Source: Haloarcula rubra
GTDB lineage: Archaea > Halobacteriota > Halobacteria > Halobacteriales > Haloarculaceae
DNA: 64,000 bases
Direction: 5' to 3'
NCBI RefSeq assembly: GCF_019599465.1
Contig: NZ_RKLR01000015.1
Location: 1-64,000 of the forward strand
In this document: positions 8,716 through 17,184 of the stretch, piece by piece
How positions within the stretch are numbered: position 1 is the first letter of the stretch
Layout: the number at the start of each line of letters is the position of its first letter
The notes under the pieces: generated by a model
Database searches by the model: none
What the model was told of the DNA's origin: nothing
Seen by the model: only the letters and a program-made list of their open reading frames with translations
Translations under genes and position numbers: made by a program

Positions 8716-9756
8716 CTATGGGCGGATCACCGCTCGACCCTCGATCTCACCATGTTCGAGTTTTTCAGCGACTACGTTGACATCGTCGAGGTCGTAGTAG
8801 GACGTGTGTAGATCGACCTCGTCCTGCTCGACCAGAGCGACGAGTTCCTGAAGCTCCGAGAACTGTCCGACGATATTACCTACGTAGGAAAATTCACCGT
8901 TGACAAGTGCCTGAGCGGGTTCGTGGATGTGGCCGCCGTAGCCGATGATGTGGTGGTCGCCACCGGCGGCGGTGATGTCGGGGGCGTACTCGGTCGTCAC
9001 ATCCGCACCGACGAAGTCAAGCACCTGTGTTGCACCTGTGCCGTCGGTGACGCTGTCGATGAACTCGCGTACGTCGTCTTTCTCGGGATTGACAGTGTGG
9101 TCGACGCCGAGGTCCTCGGCCAGTTCGAGTGCCTCGTCTTTCAGGTCGACTGCGGTGATCTCTGCCGCACTCATCGCGTCGAGACACTGGACGCCGATAT
9201 GACCGAGGCCGCCGACACCGATGACGGTGGCGTGGTCACCGGGATTCAGCTCGGCGACTGCCTTCTTTGCGGCGTGATAGGCAGTGATCCCGGCGTCGGC
9301 GTGGGGTGCGATCTCTGCCGGATCGACGCCATCGGGCAGCGGGATCACCGACCGCTCGCTGGTCAGCAGGTACTCGGCGAACCCGCCGTCGATCGTCAAT
9401 CCGTTGAACGACTGGTTCTCGCAGTACATCGTCTCGCCGAGTCGACAGGGTCGACAGGTTCCACACGTCTGGACCGGATGGCAGATGACCTGGTCGCCCT
9501 CTGAGACGATGTCAACCTCGTCACCTGTTTTGAGGACTCGACCGGCGTTTTCGTGGCCAAGCGTCATCGGCAGGTCCTGGTCGACGTACTCGTCCCACAT
9601 TCCTTCGATGATGTGGTTGTCCGTCTGGCACCATCCGGCACCGATCACCTCGACGAGGACGCCGTCCGACCGCTCGATTGTCGGTCGGTCGATCTCCTCG
9701 ATCGTCAGTCCCTCGCTCATGTCGTCCGTGTACTCGTGGAGTCGTGCTGCGTGCAT
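8716..9756 (-). CDS. Zinc-dependent alcohol dehydrogenase (MDR family)
   Basis: 346-aa medium-chain dehydrogenase/reductase. Catalytic zinc ligands are in GAGWCQTDNHIIEG and LGHENAGRV. The structural zinc site has four cysteines in CGTCRPCRLGETMYC. The NAD(P) motif is VIGVGGLGHIG. The start is taken at ATG 9756 (MHAARLHEY), not the longer 9780 frame. It oxidises an alcohol or reduces an aldehyde; substrate unknown. It is divergent (95 bp) from the amidohydrolase/DUF59 pair. The three together resemble accessory genes of propane/acetone-type binuclear-iron monooxygenase clusters. Confidence 0.85.
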   Translation of the reverse strand: MHAARLHEYTDDMSEGLTIEEIDRPTIERSDGVLVEVIGAGWCQTDNHIIEGMWDEYVDQDLPMTLGHENAGRVLKTGDEVDIVSEGDQVICHPVQTCGTCRPCRLGETMYCENQSFNGLTIDGGFAEYLLTSERSVIPLPDGVDPAEIAPHADAGITAYHAAKKAVAELNPGDHATVIGVGGLGHIGVQCLDAMSAAEITAVDLKDEALELAEDLGVDHTVNPEKDDVREFIDSVTDGTGATQVLDFVGADVTTEYAPDITAAGGDHHIIGYGGHIHEPAQALVNGEFSYVGNIVGQFSELQELVALVEQDEVDLHTSYYDLDDVNVVAEKLEHGEIEGRAVIRP

Positions 9757-9851
9757 GTCACACTCTAACAATAGCACCACTCTGCCTAAGAAGTACGCCT
9801 ATAGTTATCGGTAAAATCACTATTGCCGTGTGTTACCACTATCCAAGAGCA

Positions 9852-10904
9852 ATGTACACGCACAACGGCGAAGACGTGTTCGTCATCGACGGACACATCC
9901 ACCTCTGGGACGCGACAGAGGAGAACATCGTCCACGAGGGCGGCGAACAGTTCATCCAGTGCTTCTACGACTACCACACGGCGTTCACGCCCGAGGAAGA
10001 GCAGTGGGACATGGACACGTACCGGCAGTACGGAGCCGAACGAATGATCCAGGACCTCTTCCGAGACGGCTACGTCGACATGGGTATCTTCCAGCCGACG
10101 TACCTGACTGACTTCTACGACGAGGGGTTCAATACGACCGATCAGAACGCCGAACTCGCCGAGGAATATCCCGAGCGGTTCGTCCTCAATGGAAGCTTCG
10201 ACCCGCGGGACGGCGACGAAGGAATCGCCCACCTCGAACGCCTCAAGGACGACTATGACATCCAGGGCGTGAAGCTCTACACGGCGGAGTGGCGCGGCGA
10301 CTCGAAGGGCTGGCGCCTCGACAGCGAGGAATCGTTCCGTTTCCTTGAGAAGTGCGCCGAACTCGGGATCGAGAACATCCACGCCCACAAGGGACCGACG
10401 ATCCGGCCGTTGAACCGCGATGCCTTCGACGTTGGCGACGTCGACGACGCGGCCACGTCGTTCCCGGATCTCAACTTTATCGTGGAACACGTCGGCTTCC
10501 CGCGTGTGGACGACTTCTGTCACATCGCCACCCAGGAGACTAACGTCTACGGCGGACTTGCCGTCGCGGCGCCATTCGCTCAGAACCGCCCGCGGAAGTT
10601 CGCCGAGATGATGGGTGAACTCCTGTTCTGGGTTGGCGAAGACAACCTCCTCTTCGGCAGCGACTACGGCATCTGGGAGCCCGACTGGCTCGTTCCGGCA
10701 GTGATGAACGCGGAGTTGACCCAGGAGGAACGAGCCGAGTACGGCGTCGAACTCTCCCCAGACGTCAAGCGAAAGATCATGGGAGAAAACGCGGCACAGC
10801 TCTACAACATCGACATCGAGGAAAAGAAAGAACAGTTCCGCGACGACGCGATCAGCCAGGAGTTTGAGCTCGGCGACAGCTACGAGGAGGCATCGGCGGA
10901 CTGA
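9852..10904 (+). CDS. Amidohydrolase family 2 (TIM-barrel metal hydrolase)
   Basis: 350-aa Amidohydro_2 protein. Metal-binding motifs appear in order: FVIDGHIHLWD (HxH) near residue 12, NIHAHKGPT, FIVEHVGFPR and LLFGSDYGIWEP with the final Asp. These fit a mononuclear zinc hydrolase/decarboxylase barrel. ATG 9852 is chosen; the frame is open back to 9678 but runs through the divergent ADH start region. It precedes the DUF59 gene by 3 bp, so they form an operon. In actinobacterial prm/mim clusters a protein of this type accompanies the monooxygenase; its exact job there is not settled. Confidence 0.85.
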   Translation: MYTHNGEDVFVIDGHIHLWDATEENIVHEGGEQFIQCFYDYHTAFTPEEEQWDMDTYRQYGAERMIQDLFRDGYVDMGIFQPTYLTDFYDEGFNTTDQNAELAEEYPERFVLNGSFDPRDGDEGIAHLERLKDDYDIQGVKLYTAEWRGDSKGWRLDSEESFRFLEKCAELGIENIHAHKGPTIRPLNRDAFDVGDVDDAATSFPDLNFIVEHVGFPRVDDFCHIATQETNVYGGLAVAAPFAQNRPRKFAEMMGELLFWVGEDNLLFGSDYGIWEPDWLVPAVMNAELTQEERAEYGVELSPDVKRKIMGENAAQLYNIDIEEKKEQFRDDAISQEFELGDSYEEASAD

Positions 10905-10907
10905 ACC

Positions 10908-11732
10908 ATGGCGACGACAGATCCACCGGACTCACCGGGCTCGACGAACCACTCGGAGATAGCCCACTCCTCGGTGACCACCGACAAGTCGGTCGATCTC
11001 GACGCCATCCGCGACCGTCTCGACCACGTCCACGACCCTGAACTGGATCGCTCTATCGTCGAACTCCAGTACGTCGAAGCGATCGAGATCGACGATGGGG
11101 CAGTGACCGTTGCGTTCGTGCTTCCGACGGCCTGGTGTTCGCCTGCCTTTGCGTGGATGATGGCGACGGGTATCCGAGACGAAGTTGAGGTGGTTTCCGG
11201 CGTCACGTCCGTTACTGTCCGTCTCTCGGACCACATGCACGGCGACGAGATCACGACCGGTGTCAATCAACGTCGCTCCTTCGACTCTGTGTTCGAGGAC
11301 GCCGAAGACGGCATCATGGCTGTCCAGCAAAAACTCGACGAGAAGGCCCGGTTCGCTCGCCAACACAGCGCGATCAAGGCCCTCCAACAGGGCGGACTTG
11401 ATCCCGATCAGATCGCGCCACTGACGCGGGCCGACATCGAACTTGATTTCAGTTCTGATTTGGCGGCTGTAACCGTCCAAGATGGCGCACTGACGGTCAC
11501 CGTGGCGCGCGACCCACTGGCCGAGTATCTCAACAAGGCCCGAGAGACGGGCCTCGTTGCTGACGAGAGCGATCGTCTGTTCGCTGACCGCGAAGGCGAG
11601 CCGCTAGCTTCCGACCCGGAGTCGTTCGAATCGATTGTCCGTGACGCGCGGCTCGCTGCCGCGAACATCGAGGGCCAGGGGGCGATCTGCGAATCGCTCC
11701 ATGAATCTCGGAACGGGGTCCACTTCGACTGA
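10908..11732 (+). CDS. DUF59/MIP18 (PaaD-like) iron-sulfur assembly-type protein
   Basis: 274-aa protein with an N-terminal MIP18/DUF59 domain: DRLDHVHDPELDRSIVEL at residues ~30-48 and the conserved Cys in LPTAWCSPAFAWMMATG. A C-terminal part of ~150 aa is specific to the monooxygenase-associated subgroup. MIP18 proteins act in maturation of Fe-S or other metal proteins. It lies 3 bp after the amidohydrolase gene. In propane/acetone monooxygenase operons an equivalent long DUF59 protein is found with a dedicated GroEL; neither oxygenase nor GroEL is in this window. Confidence 0.8.
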   Translation: MATTDPPDSPGSTNHSEIAHSSVTTDKSVDLDAIRDRLDHVHDPELDRSIVELQYVEAIEIDDGAVTVAFVLPTAWCSPAFAWMMATGIRDEVEVVSGVTSVTVRLSDHMHGDEITTGVNQRRSFDSVFEDAEDGIMAVQQKLDEKARFARQHSAIKALQQGGLDPDQIAPLTRADIELDFSSDLAAVTVQDGALTVTVARDPLAEYLNKARETGLVADESDRLFADREGEPLASDPESFESIVRDARLAAANIEGQGAICESLHESRNGVHFD

Positions 11733-11815
11733 TTGGTTCAAAAACTAGGCAAAATCAATTCGCTTCTTGAGAGACTCGGTCGGCGAGAGAACCACACAGT
11801 CGATCCACGTTGGCC

Positions 11816-12340
11816 TCAGGCAGACAGATCCTGTTCTCCGGCGGAATCACTGACCGATTCAAGCGTCGTTACCAGTTCCGCGACAGAGTGTTGCGCGTCG
11901 TTTTCTGCGCATGGCGTGACCAGAACTAGATCGTCGTCATCAAACACTGCAACAGCGATTCGTGGGAATTGATGCCCCGTTACCGTCGTCCTCGTCAGCG
12001 TAGAGTCGACGCATCGATCTCGAAATCCAACGAGGTCTACCCCGAACTCGCTCGCCCACGCCCCAAATCGCTCAAATCGATTGAGAAGGAACTGTCCAGT
12101 GTCTGTTGCTGCAGCGGCCGTCGATTCGCAGACGCAATCTCCAGTGACATAGAGATCGACCGTCTCGATATCGCCTTCAGCCTCCAGTGTCCGTAGTCTG
12201 CGGATGAGGTCCTCCTGTTGTGGTCTGGCTGTCCCGGGTGCCAGCGATCGAACGAACACCTCGATACGGAAAAAAGAGTGCCCGCCCCCGAGGTGATTGT
12301 AGAGCATTGTCATCTCGTCGCTCCACTGTTGTCTCTCCAT
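11816..12340 (-). CDS. Haloarchaeal HTH-domain protein (paralogue of 32001 gene)
   Basis: 174-aa protein with an N-terminal helical DNA-binding-like region (RPQQEDLIRRLRTLEAEGDI) and a C-terminal part with VTGHQFPRIAVAVFDDDDLV and LVTPCAENDAQHSVAEL. The same order is seen in the 170-aa protein at 32001 (SELLARLRELERDGVI, LLAVFPCTSDGN), so the two are one haloarchaeal regulator-like family. A role in transcription is inferred. It stands alone, convergent with the DUF59 gene. Confidence 0.55.
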   Translation of the reverse strand: MERQQWSDEMTMLYNHLGGGHSFFRIEVFVRSLAPGTARPQQEDLIRRLRTLEAEGDIETVDLYVTGDCVCESTAAAATDTGQFLLNRFERFGAWASEFGVDLVGFRDRCVDSTLTRTTVTGHQFPRIAVAVFDDDDLVLVTPCAENDAQHSVAELVTTLESVSDSAGEQDLSA

Positions 12341-12572
12341 CGGTGTCCCATATCAACACATGTTACGAGGACATCATAACTGGCGGGTAAAACCCAGGTA
12401 ACGGCGTTATGGCATAGTAAGTGCTAGACAACCAGACAGAAGTCTACCCTTCTCGGATGTTTTTATGAGATAACCTAATGAACGTAATTTTCGAAGAAGC
12501 TGTACCGCTTGAGAACTGCGTTCGCGCCCACCCAGAGCGCTGGACGGTAACGGACTTAGAAACCCAGAATGA

Positions 12573-12653
12573 GTTACGGTGACGTAACCAACTAATCCGA
12601 ACGTTACACCCGGTTTATTACTTACTGTGCAGTATGTAGTTACTGGAGGTAAC
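12573..12653. promoter_or_regulatory. Two GTTAC/GTAAC inverted repeats upstream of 12686 gene
   Basis: GTTACGGTGACGTAAC (12573-12588; GTTACG-N4-CGTAAC) and GTTACTGGAGGTAAC (12639-12653; GTTAC-N5-GTAAC) lie 33-113 bp before the membrane-protein start. They look like operator half-site pairs. Otherwise 12341-12685 holds only a 34-codon ORF (12478-12582) that I cannot support as a gene. Confidence 0.4.
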
Positions 12654-12685
12654 CTACAGACGCAATACGCGTCAGGAACTCACCC

Positions 12686-13117
12686 ATGGTAAGCATACTC
12701 AGCGGTTTGGTCGGCGGATTGGTCGCAACAATAGTTATGACGATGTTCATGATGGCACTCGGAGACGACTCACCCCCACCGACGGCAGCCCTCTGGGCGA
12801 AGTATGTCGGCGACGAAGGTCCCGAGTCGTACATGATGCAAGGCATGGCGTTGCACATGCTGTATGGCATTGGTGCCGGGGCAGTCTTTGCTGTCGTTGT
12901 GACAGCGCTCGGCTTCGGCGTCGGTCCCGGTGCGCTCACTACGAGCCTGCTGTGGGCAGTCGTGTACGGGCTTGTCCTGACCGTCGTCGGCGCGGTGTTC
13001 TGGATGCGAGTCGTCCTTGCGATGGAGCCCGAGCCGGCTATGGTTGGCATGTTCACGCTGTTCCATCTGGTGTACGGGATCGTTCTCGGCGCGATGGTAA
13101 CGTACGTCCCGTTGTGA
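12686..13117 (+). CDS. Small four-helix membrane protein
   Basis: 143-aa protein with about four hydrophobic helices: LSGLVGGLVATIVMTMFMMA, LYGIGAGAVFAVVVTALGFG, LLWAVVYGLVLTVVGAVFWM and LVYGIVLGAMVTYVPL. Short polar links hold the conserved-looking DDSPPPTAALWAKYVGD. Such proteins occur widely in haloarchaea without assigned function. It starts 33 bp after a GTTAC-N5-GTAAC repeat and is followed 13 bp later by the M20 peptidase gene, so the two probably form an operon. Confidence 0.7.
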   Translation: MVSILSGLVGGLVATIVMTMFMMALGDDSPPPTAALWAKYVGDEGPESYMMQGMALHMLYGIGAGAVFAVVVTALGFGVGPGALTTSLLWAVVYGLVLTVVGAVFWMRVVLAMEPEPAMVGMFTLFHLVYGIVLGAMVTYVPL

Positions 13118-13130
13118 GCTACCACAGACG

Positions 13131-14378
13131 ATGGAGGACTCTGAGACGGCAGCTGGTACCGACGACAACCGTGATCGGCTGGTGACGACGGCGCTGGACC
13201 TACTCTCAATTGACACGCAAAACCCACCCGGAGAAACCGCCGCCGCCGTCTCGTACGTGGAACAGAAACTCGAATCGGCTGGTCTTGTCACACGAAGACT
13301 TGCTGACGACGAGTCCGAGGGTATAGTTGCATGGATTGAGGGGCATCCGAAACCAGAACTCGTGTTCAGCGGCCACCTAGATACGGTGCCATACACCGAG
13401 AGTGAGTGGTCAGTAGACCCATTGGGCGAGCGTGATGGCGATATCGTCTACGGCAGAGGTGCCTCTGATATGAAAGGTGCCGTCGCCGGAATGTTGACAG
13501 CGGCGCGCAGTCTTGCGACGGTCGATAAAAATGGATCAATCCCAGTGGGGTTCGCCTTTGTTACTGACGAGGAGACGGGCGGTGGGGACGCAGTTTTGCA
13601 CGGGCTTGACGCGTTCGAGAGCCCCCCATCGGCATGCGTCATCGGCGAATTGTCGGGGACGCCGGACCGTCCAGCCGTCGCCGTGGCAGACAAAGGAAGC
13701 ATCTGGCTGACCCTGTCCTCGACAGGTGAGGGAGCTCACGGTTCCCGGCCGATGCTTGGAGAGAACGTCGTCGATAGGTTGTACGCGACGGTTGATGCTT
13801 TTCGCGAGGAACTTCACGCTGTGCGCTTCGACCTGCATCCCGATGTCCAGCGCATCCTCACTCAATCGGTCGCCTACTATTCACCGCTGATGGGCGAGGA
13901 CACCGCTTGGGACCTGTTCGAGCGCCCGACCGTGAGCCTTGGAACGTTTGAGGGGGGTGACAATATAAACAGTGTTCCCGTGACCGCTCGTGCGACGATC
14001 GACGTGCGGTTGACGGCGAGTGTCGCTACCAAACCGATTCTGGACCGCATCCGCACGTTCGTTGAGAAACAAACTGGCGTGACACTATCGTCCGTCAAGT
14101 GGAGAGACGGTACCTACGAGTCACCCGACGCGCCGCTCGTTGAGGCCGTCCAGCGCGCCGGACGCACGGTCACCGGACGCAAGCTATTGGCTCGGAGCGC
14201 CACCGGCGGCGGTGACGCCAAGACACTGCGAGACCGAGGCATCTCGACTGTCGAATTCGCGCTCGGGACGGAGACGGCACACGCCGTCGACGAGCGAACG
14301 ACGGTCGATGCGCTCGCACACACTGCTGAAATATACGCTGCCCTCCCGGCGGCGCTAGAGGCGGTAGATGGCGAGTGA
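13131..14378 (+). CDS. M20 family metallopeptidase (ArgE/DapE-like)
   Basis: 415-aa complete M20 peptidase/deacylase. Metal and catalytic motifs: FSGHLDTVPYTE (His ligand and catalytic Asp), YGRGASDMKGAVAG (bridging Asp), FVTDEETGGGDAV (catalytic Glu and ligand Glu). The dimerisation domain carries GEGAHGSRPMLGENVVDRL, and the C-terminal part has SATGGGDAKTLRDRGI and ETAHAVDERT. It would hydrolyse an N-acyl or peptide bond; substrate unknown. The truncated paralogue at 5765 is next to a TauE/SafE gene, and this locus also has one (17185), so the pair may be functionally linked. Confidence 0.85.
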   Translation: MEDSETAAGTDDNRDRLVTTALDLLSIDTQNPPGETAAAVSYVEQKLESAGLVTRRLADDESEGIVAWIEGHPKPELVFSGHLDTVPYTESEWSVDPLGERDGDIVYGRGASDMKGAVAGMLTAARSLATVDKNGSIPVGFAFVTDEETGGGDAVLHGLDAFESPPSACVIGELSGTPDRPAVAVADKGSIWLTLSSTGEGAHGSRPMLGENVVDRLYATVDAFREELHAVRFDLHPDVQRILTQSVAYYSPLMGEDTAWDLFERPTVSLGTFEGGDNINSVPVTARATIDVRLTASVATKPILDRIRTFVEKQTGVTLSSVKWRDGTYESPDAPLVEAVQRAGRTVTGRKLLARSATGGGDAKTLRDRGISTVEFALGTETAHAVDERTTVDALAHTAEIYAALPAALEAVDGE

Positions 14379-14455
14379 AAACCGAGTGAGTCCCACCTCG
14401 GGGCGTTACGCCACCGTTAGTAGCGATTGATATGGTTGGCTCACATGGATACAAT

Positions 14456-14974
14456 ATGCTAATCAATGGAGATAGAGCACTGGATCTTACGCTTCCGGGT
14501 GTTCCAGCCGACCGATCGGCTGACGTCGAACAATATCGGTTGTCCGACGCACTCGGATCCAAGCCGGTGTTGCTGAATTTCTACTTTTTCGATGGTGAAC
14601 TACCCCACCCTACTCACTCGCCACAGTAGTGCCTCACTCCTTGAGGGTGGGGTAGTTCACTCCGGAGTGTCGACAGACCAGTTGCGATATACACGACCTG
14701 TCGTGGTTTGATTTCGGCTGACAGTACGTTCAATCACCGTGGGTTCGCCCATTAAGAGGGACTGGACTAGCCGCTACTCTCCGACAGCGACGGGGCTATC
14801 GCTGAAACGTACGACGTGTTGTGCAACGAGTTTCAGGGACATCGACGTATCGCGATGCGTATCGTATTCTTTGTGGTTCAGACGCAGACGATCCGATACG
14901 TGTAGTGCGCTGATAATCCTGGCGAACAACCAAACTGGGAAGCCGCCAAACGTGCTGTCGAAACGGTCAAATAG
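14456..14974 (+). pseudogene. Peroxiredoxin (redoxin) gene, disrupted by a palindromic insertion and mutations
   Basis: Pieces of one peroxiredoxin are spread over three frames. 14456-14593 encodes MLINGDRALDLTLPGVPAD to LLNFYFFD. A 66-bp palindrome interrupts it at 14595-14660. 14662-14718 continues with PECRQTSCDIHDLSWFDFG, which carries the CxxxxC centre. After a frame change, 14720-14974 gives DSTFNHRGFAH, then TAA and TAG codons, PLLSDSDGAIAETYDVL, another TAG, and NWEAAKRAVETVK. The order and spacing match haloarchaeal thiol peroxidases. Insertion, frameshift and three stops show the gene is dead. Confidence 0.8.
14595..14660. repeat. 66-bp palindromic element with 17-bp perfect ends (MITE/IS-end-like)
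   Basis: GTGAACTACCCCACCCT (14595-14611) and its exact reverse complement (14644-14660) flank a 32-bp centre. The element interrupts the peroxiredoxin pseudogene between YFFD and PEC. The GTGAACTACCCCA motif resembles hairpin ends of haloarchaeal IS200/IS605 elements, so it is probably a non-autonomous derivative. Confidence 0.65.
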
Positions 14975-15058
14975 TCGATCTATGAGGATGATAGTATATA
15001 GTAAGTTAGTTACGTAGAGTAATTATATAGTCCTACAGGACGAACAGTTCAGCATAGC

Positions 15059-15433
15059 ATGCATGACTCGTCCGACGGACTTCAGGTGTGGTGCGCTGGG
15101 GAAGAGTGGTGTCCCGTCACCTCGACGGCGACGCTCATTTGCCGGAAGTGGCATCCGGTGATTATCCATCGACTCCTCAATGACGGACCGCTCGGGTTCA
15201 GCGCATTACAGGATCAAGTCGACGGTGTCTCAAGTAAGGTCCTCTCCGACAGTCTGGAGGATCTCCAAGAAAAGAAACTGATCGAGCGCTCGATAGTTAG
15301 CGAGCAACCGTTCCGTGTTGAGTACTCGCTGACCGAGCGGGGGAGCGAACTCGAACCAGTAGTAAGTGCGATGGAAAATTGGGGTAAGCGGCATCTCCAG
15401 CCGCCAGAAGACGAGCATAGCGGCCGGTTTTGA
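15059..15433 (+). CDS. HxlR-family regulator with CxxxxxC N-terminal motif
   Basis: 124-aa winged-helix regulator: ATLICRKWHPVIIHRLLNDG, VDGVSSKVLSDSLEDLQEK and wing FRVEYSLTERGSELEPVV. Cys12 and Cys18 sit in VWCAGEEWCPVT just before the fold. The same W-C-x-G-E-E-W-C-P motif is found in the HxlR protein at 56230, so the cysteines are conserved between paralogues and could form a redox switch (as HypR-type HxlR proteins do). The upstream region 14975-15058 is AT-rich with TATATAG-like sequence. The neighbouring dead peroxiredoxin suggests a former thiol-stress unit. Confidence 0.8.
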   Translation: MHDSSDGLQVWCAGEEWCPVTSTATLICRKWHPVIIHRLLNDGPLGFSALQDQVDGVSSKVLSDSLEDLQEKKLIERSIVSEQPFRVEYSLTERGSELEPVVSAMENWGKRHLQPPEDEHSGRF

Positions 15434-15437
15434 CTGC

Positions 15438-16475
15438 TCAAACAAAAGTGACGCCCGTGATTTCGAACGCTGCACCTCCGGCCTCACTGTCCGAGACATC
15501 GATATCCCAGCCGTGAGCCGCTACGATGTCCGCTACGATCGCTAGCCCGAATCCGGTGCCACTGTCGATTGTTGTGTATCCCCATTCGAATACCTGGTCC
15601 TGTTCTGTTGGTGGCACCCCAGGACCATCGTCACTCACGACGAACCCGTCGTCGGTCGCCCAGAGTGTGACTGTAACGTCAACCGGACCGTGGTCCACCG
15701 CATTTCGAAAGAGGTTGTCGAACAGTTCTCGGAGTTGATCGCCGTCTGCCACCAAATTGACGGCTGCATCCGTCCGTAAGGTAGCGTTCGCTGTCTGAAC
15801 TTGTTCCCACGCTTTTGTCCCGACGGTTTCGAGGTCAACGGGGCTGAGATTATTTTTATCAACGCTCTCGGCCCTCGCCAACGTCAGGACGTTATCCAAG
15901 ATGGCATCTATCTCTCTGATAGTAGTTTCTATTTTATTGAAGTGTTGCTTTTTACCGGTCTCGCGGGCGAGTTCGAGTTGGCCGTGTAATGTCGTCAGTG
16001 GGTTCCGTAGGTCATGAGAGACCGTTCGCGCGAACCGGTCTAACCTTTTTACCTGCCGTTCGAGTTCGCGTTGGCGGCGGACGCGTTCGGACACATCTCG
16101 GAGGATCGCGATCATTCGCGTCTGTTCTGACGACGCAGCCTCCGATTCCAGTGTGGCCCCGGACACCTCTGTCGGGATCTCTCGACCGTCTTTTGTTATG
16201 CAAGTCAAATTGTCGGTCCACCCAGACCCGGTCTGTTGCACGTCGGCGATGAACGACTCGCGCACGCGGTCCATATCGTCTGGGTGAATCACGCTCGGAT
16301 CCAGTGACAGAAGCGTCTCACGATCGTATCCAAGCAGCTCACAGGCAGCTGGATTCACGTCAACGAACGATTCGGTGCCGAAATCGACAACCATGATGGC
16401 GTCGTTACTGTACCGAAAGATCTTCGCGTACCGTTCGCTTAGGTCGGTGTCGTCGTTCGGGGTACTCTCGTCCAT
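15438..16475 (-). CDS. PAS-domain sensor histidine kinase
   Basis: 345-aa soluble kinase. Residues ~12-130 form a PAS domain (YSNDAIMVVDFGTESFVDVN, HPDDMDRVRESFIADV). The dimerisation/phospho-acceptor H-box is RFARTVSHDLRNPLTTLHGQ. The ATPase has the N-box LFDNLFRNAVDHG, G1 VSDDGPGVPPTE and G2 GTGFGLAIVADIVAAHGW. No membrane helix or receiver is present, so it senses a cytoplasmic signal. No cognate receiver gene is adjacent. It converges on the HxlR gene with only 4 bp between stop codons. Confidence 0.9.
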   Translation of the reverse strand: MDESTPNDDTDLSERYAKIFRYSNDAIMVVDFGTESFVDVNPAACELLGYDRETLLSLDPSVIHPDDMDRVRESFIADVQQTGSGWTDNLTCITKDGREIPTEVSGATLESEAASSEQTRMIAILRDVSERVRRQRELERQVKRLDRFARTVSHDLRNPLTTLHGQLELARETGKKQHFNKIETTIREIDAILDNVLTLARAESVDKNNLSPVDLETVGTKAWEQVQTANATLRTDAAVNLVADGDQLRELFDNLFRNAVDHGPVDVTVTLWATDDGFVVSDDGPGVPPTEQDQVFEWGYTTIDSGTGFGLAIVADIVAAHGWDIDVSDSEAGGAAFEITGVTFV

Positions 16476-16624
16476 GTCGGTCCTCGGATACAGATATTAA
16501 TCAGAGAGACAATTTGTACATATCTAACTCTTTTGTAACACGTACGTAACCTCCCTTTGCAAGCAGCAACCACGTTACGTTCGGGTGAGCTACGGTTATT
16601 GTAGACCCGCAGCTTTCTTTTGAC

Positions 16625-17182
16625 GTGACCCGACTCGAACTCCTCGATATCGACGACATACCCGAATCGTATCATCACCTGTTCACGGATGACTATCTGG
16701 GCGACCGCCACATATTCCGGGTGTGGGCGCACAACCCGGAACTACTCGAGGCGACGCTGGAGTACCTGAACACGCTGTACGACCAGCTGACTCCACGGAC
16801 GAAGGAACTGGTCATCCTCACGGTCGCACGGGCCCGAGGCGCCCGTTACGAGTGGCACCAACACGTAGACATCGCCCGCGACAAAGGCGTCACGACCGAC
16901 GAGATGCGGGCTATCGGTGGTGGAGACTTTTCTGTTTTCGACAACGCCGAGTTCGTCTTGGTCCAGTACGCCGAGGCTGTCGCGGCCGGCACGGTGACCA
17001 ACCAGATTCACGACGCGCTCGCGCACGCGTACTCGCCGGCGGAAATCGTGGCAGTCGGCCTGTTGGTCGACTTCTATGTGGGTCTGTGTAACTACGTCGC
17101 TTCAGTCGATCTCCCGTTCGAGGGCGGCGAGTTCGTCGGCTGGACGCCCGACGACGAGACCATTGAGACCCGATTTGCCTGA
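16625..17182 (+). CDS. Carboxymuconolactone decarboxylase/AhpD-like protein
   Basis: 185-aa all-alpha protein of the CMD family. The core is LTPRTKELVILTVARARGAR followed by YEWHQHVDIARDKGVT; the peroxidase CxxC of AhpD is not present, the position reading ARYEWHQH. C-terminal LLVDFYVGLCNYVASVDLPF matches this subgroup. The likely role is a lactone decarboxylase- or hydroperoxide-related function, not defined. Start is GTG 16625. It is 2 bp from the following TauE/SafE gene, forming the first gene of a CMD-TauE-MarR operon. Confidence 0.8.
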   Translation: MTRLELLDIDDIPESYHHLFTDDYLGDRHIFRVWAHNPELLEATLEYLNTLYDQLTPRTKELVILTVARARGARYEWHQHVDIARDKGVTTDEMRAIGGGDFSVFDNAEFVLVQYAEAVAAGTVTNQIHDALAHAYSPAEIVAVGLLVDFYVGLCNYVASVDLPFEGGEFVGWTPDDETIETRFA

Positions 17183-17184
17183 GA

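Noticed and set aside
12478-12582. 34-codon ORF before the membrane protein gene
   Set aside because: Has a plausible start (MNVIFEEAVPLE) but no homology I recognise and no conserved pattern; too short to support.
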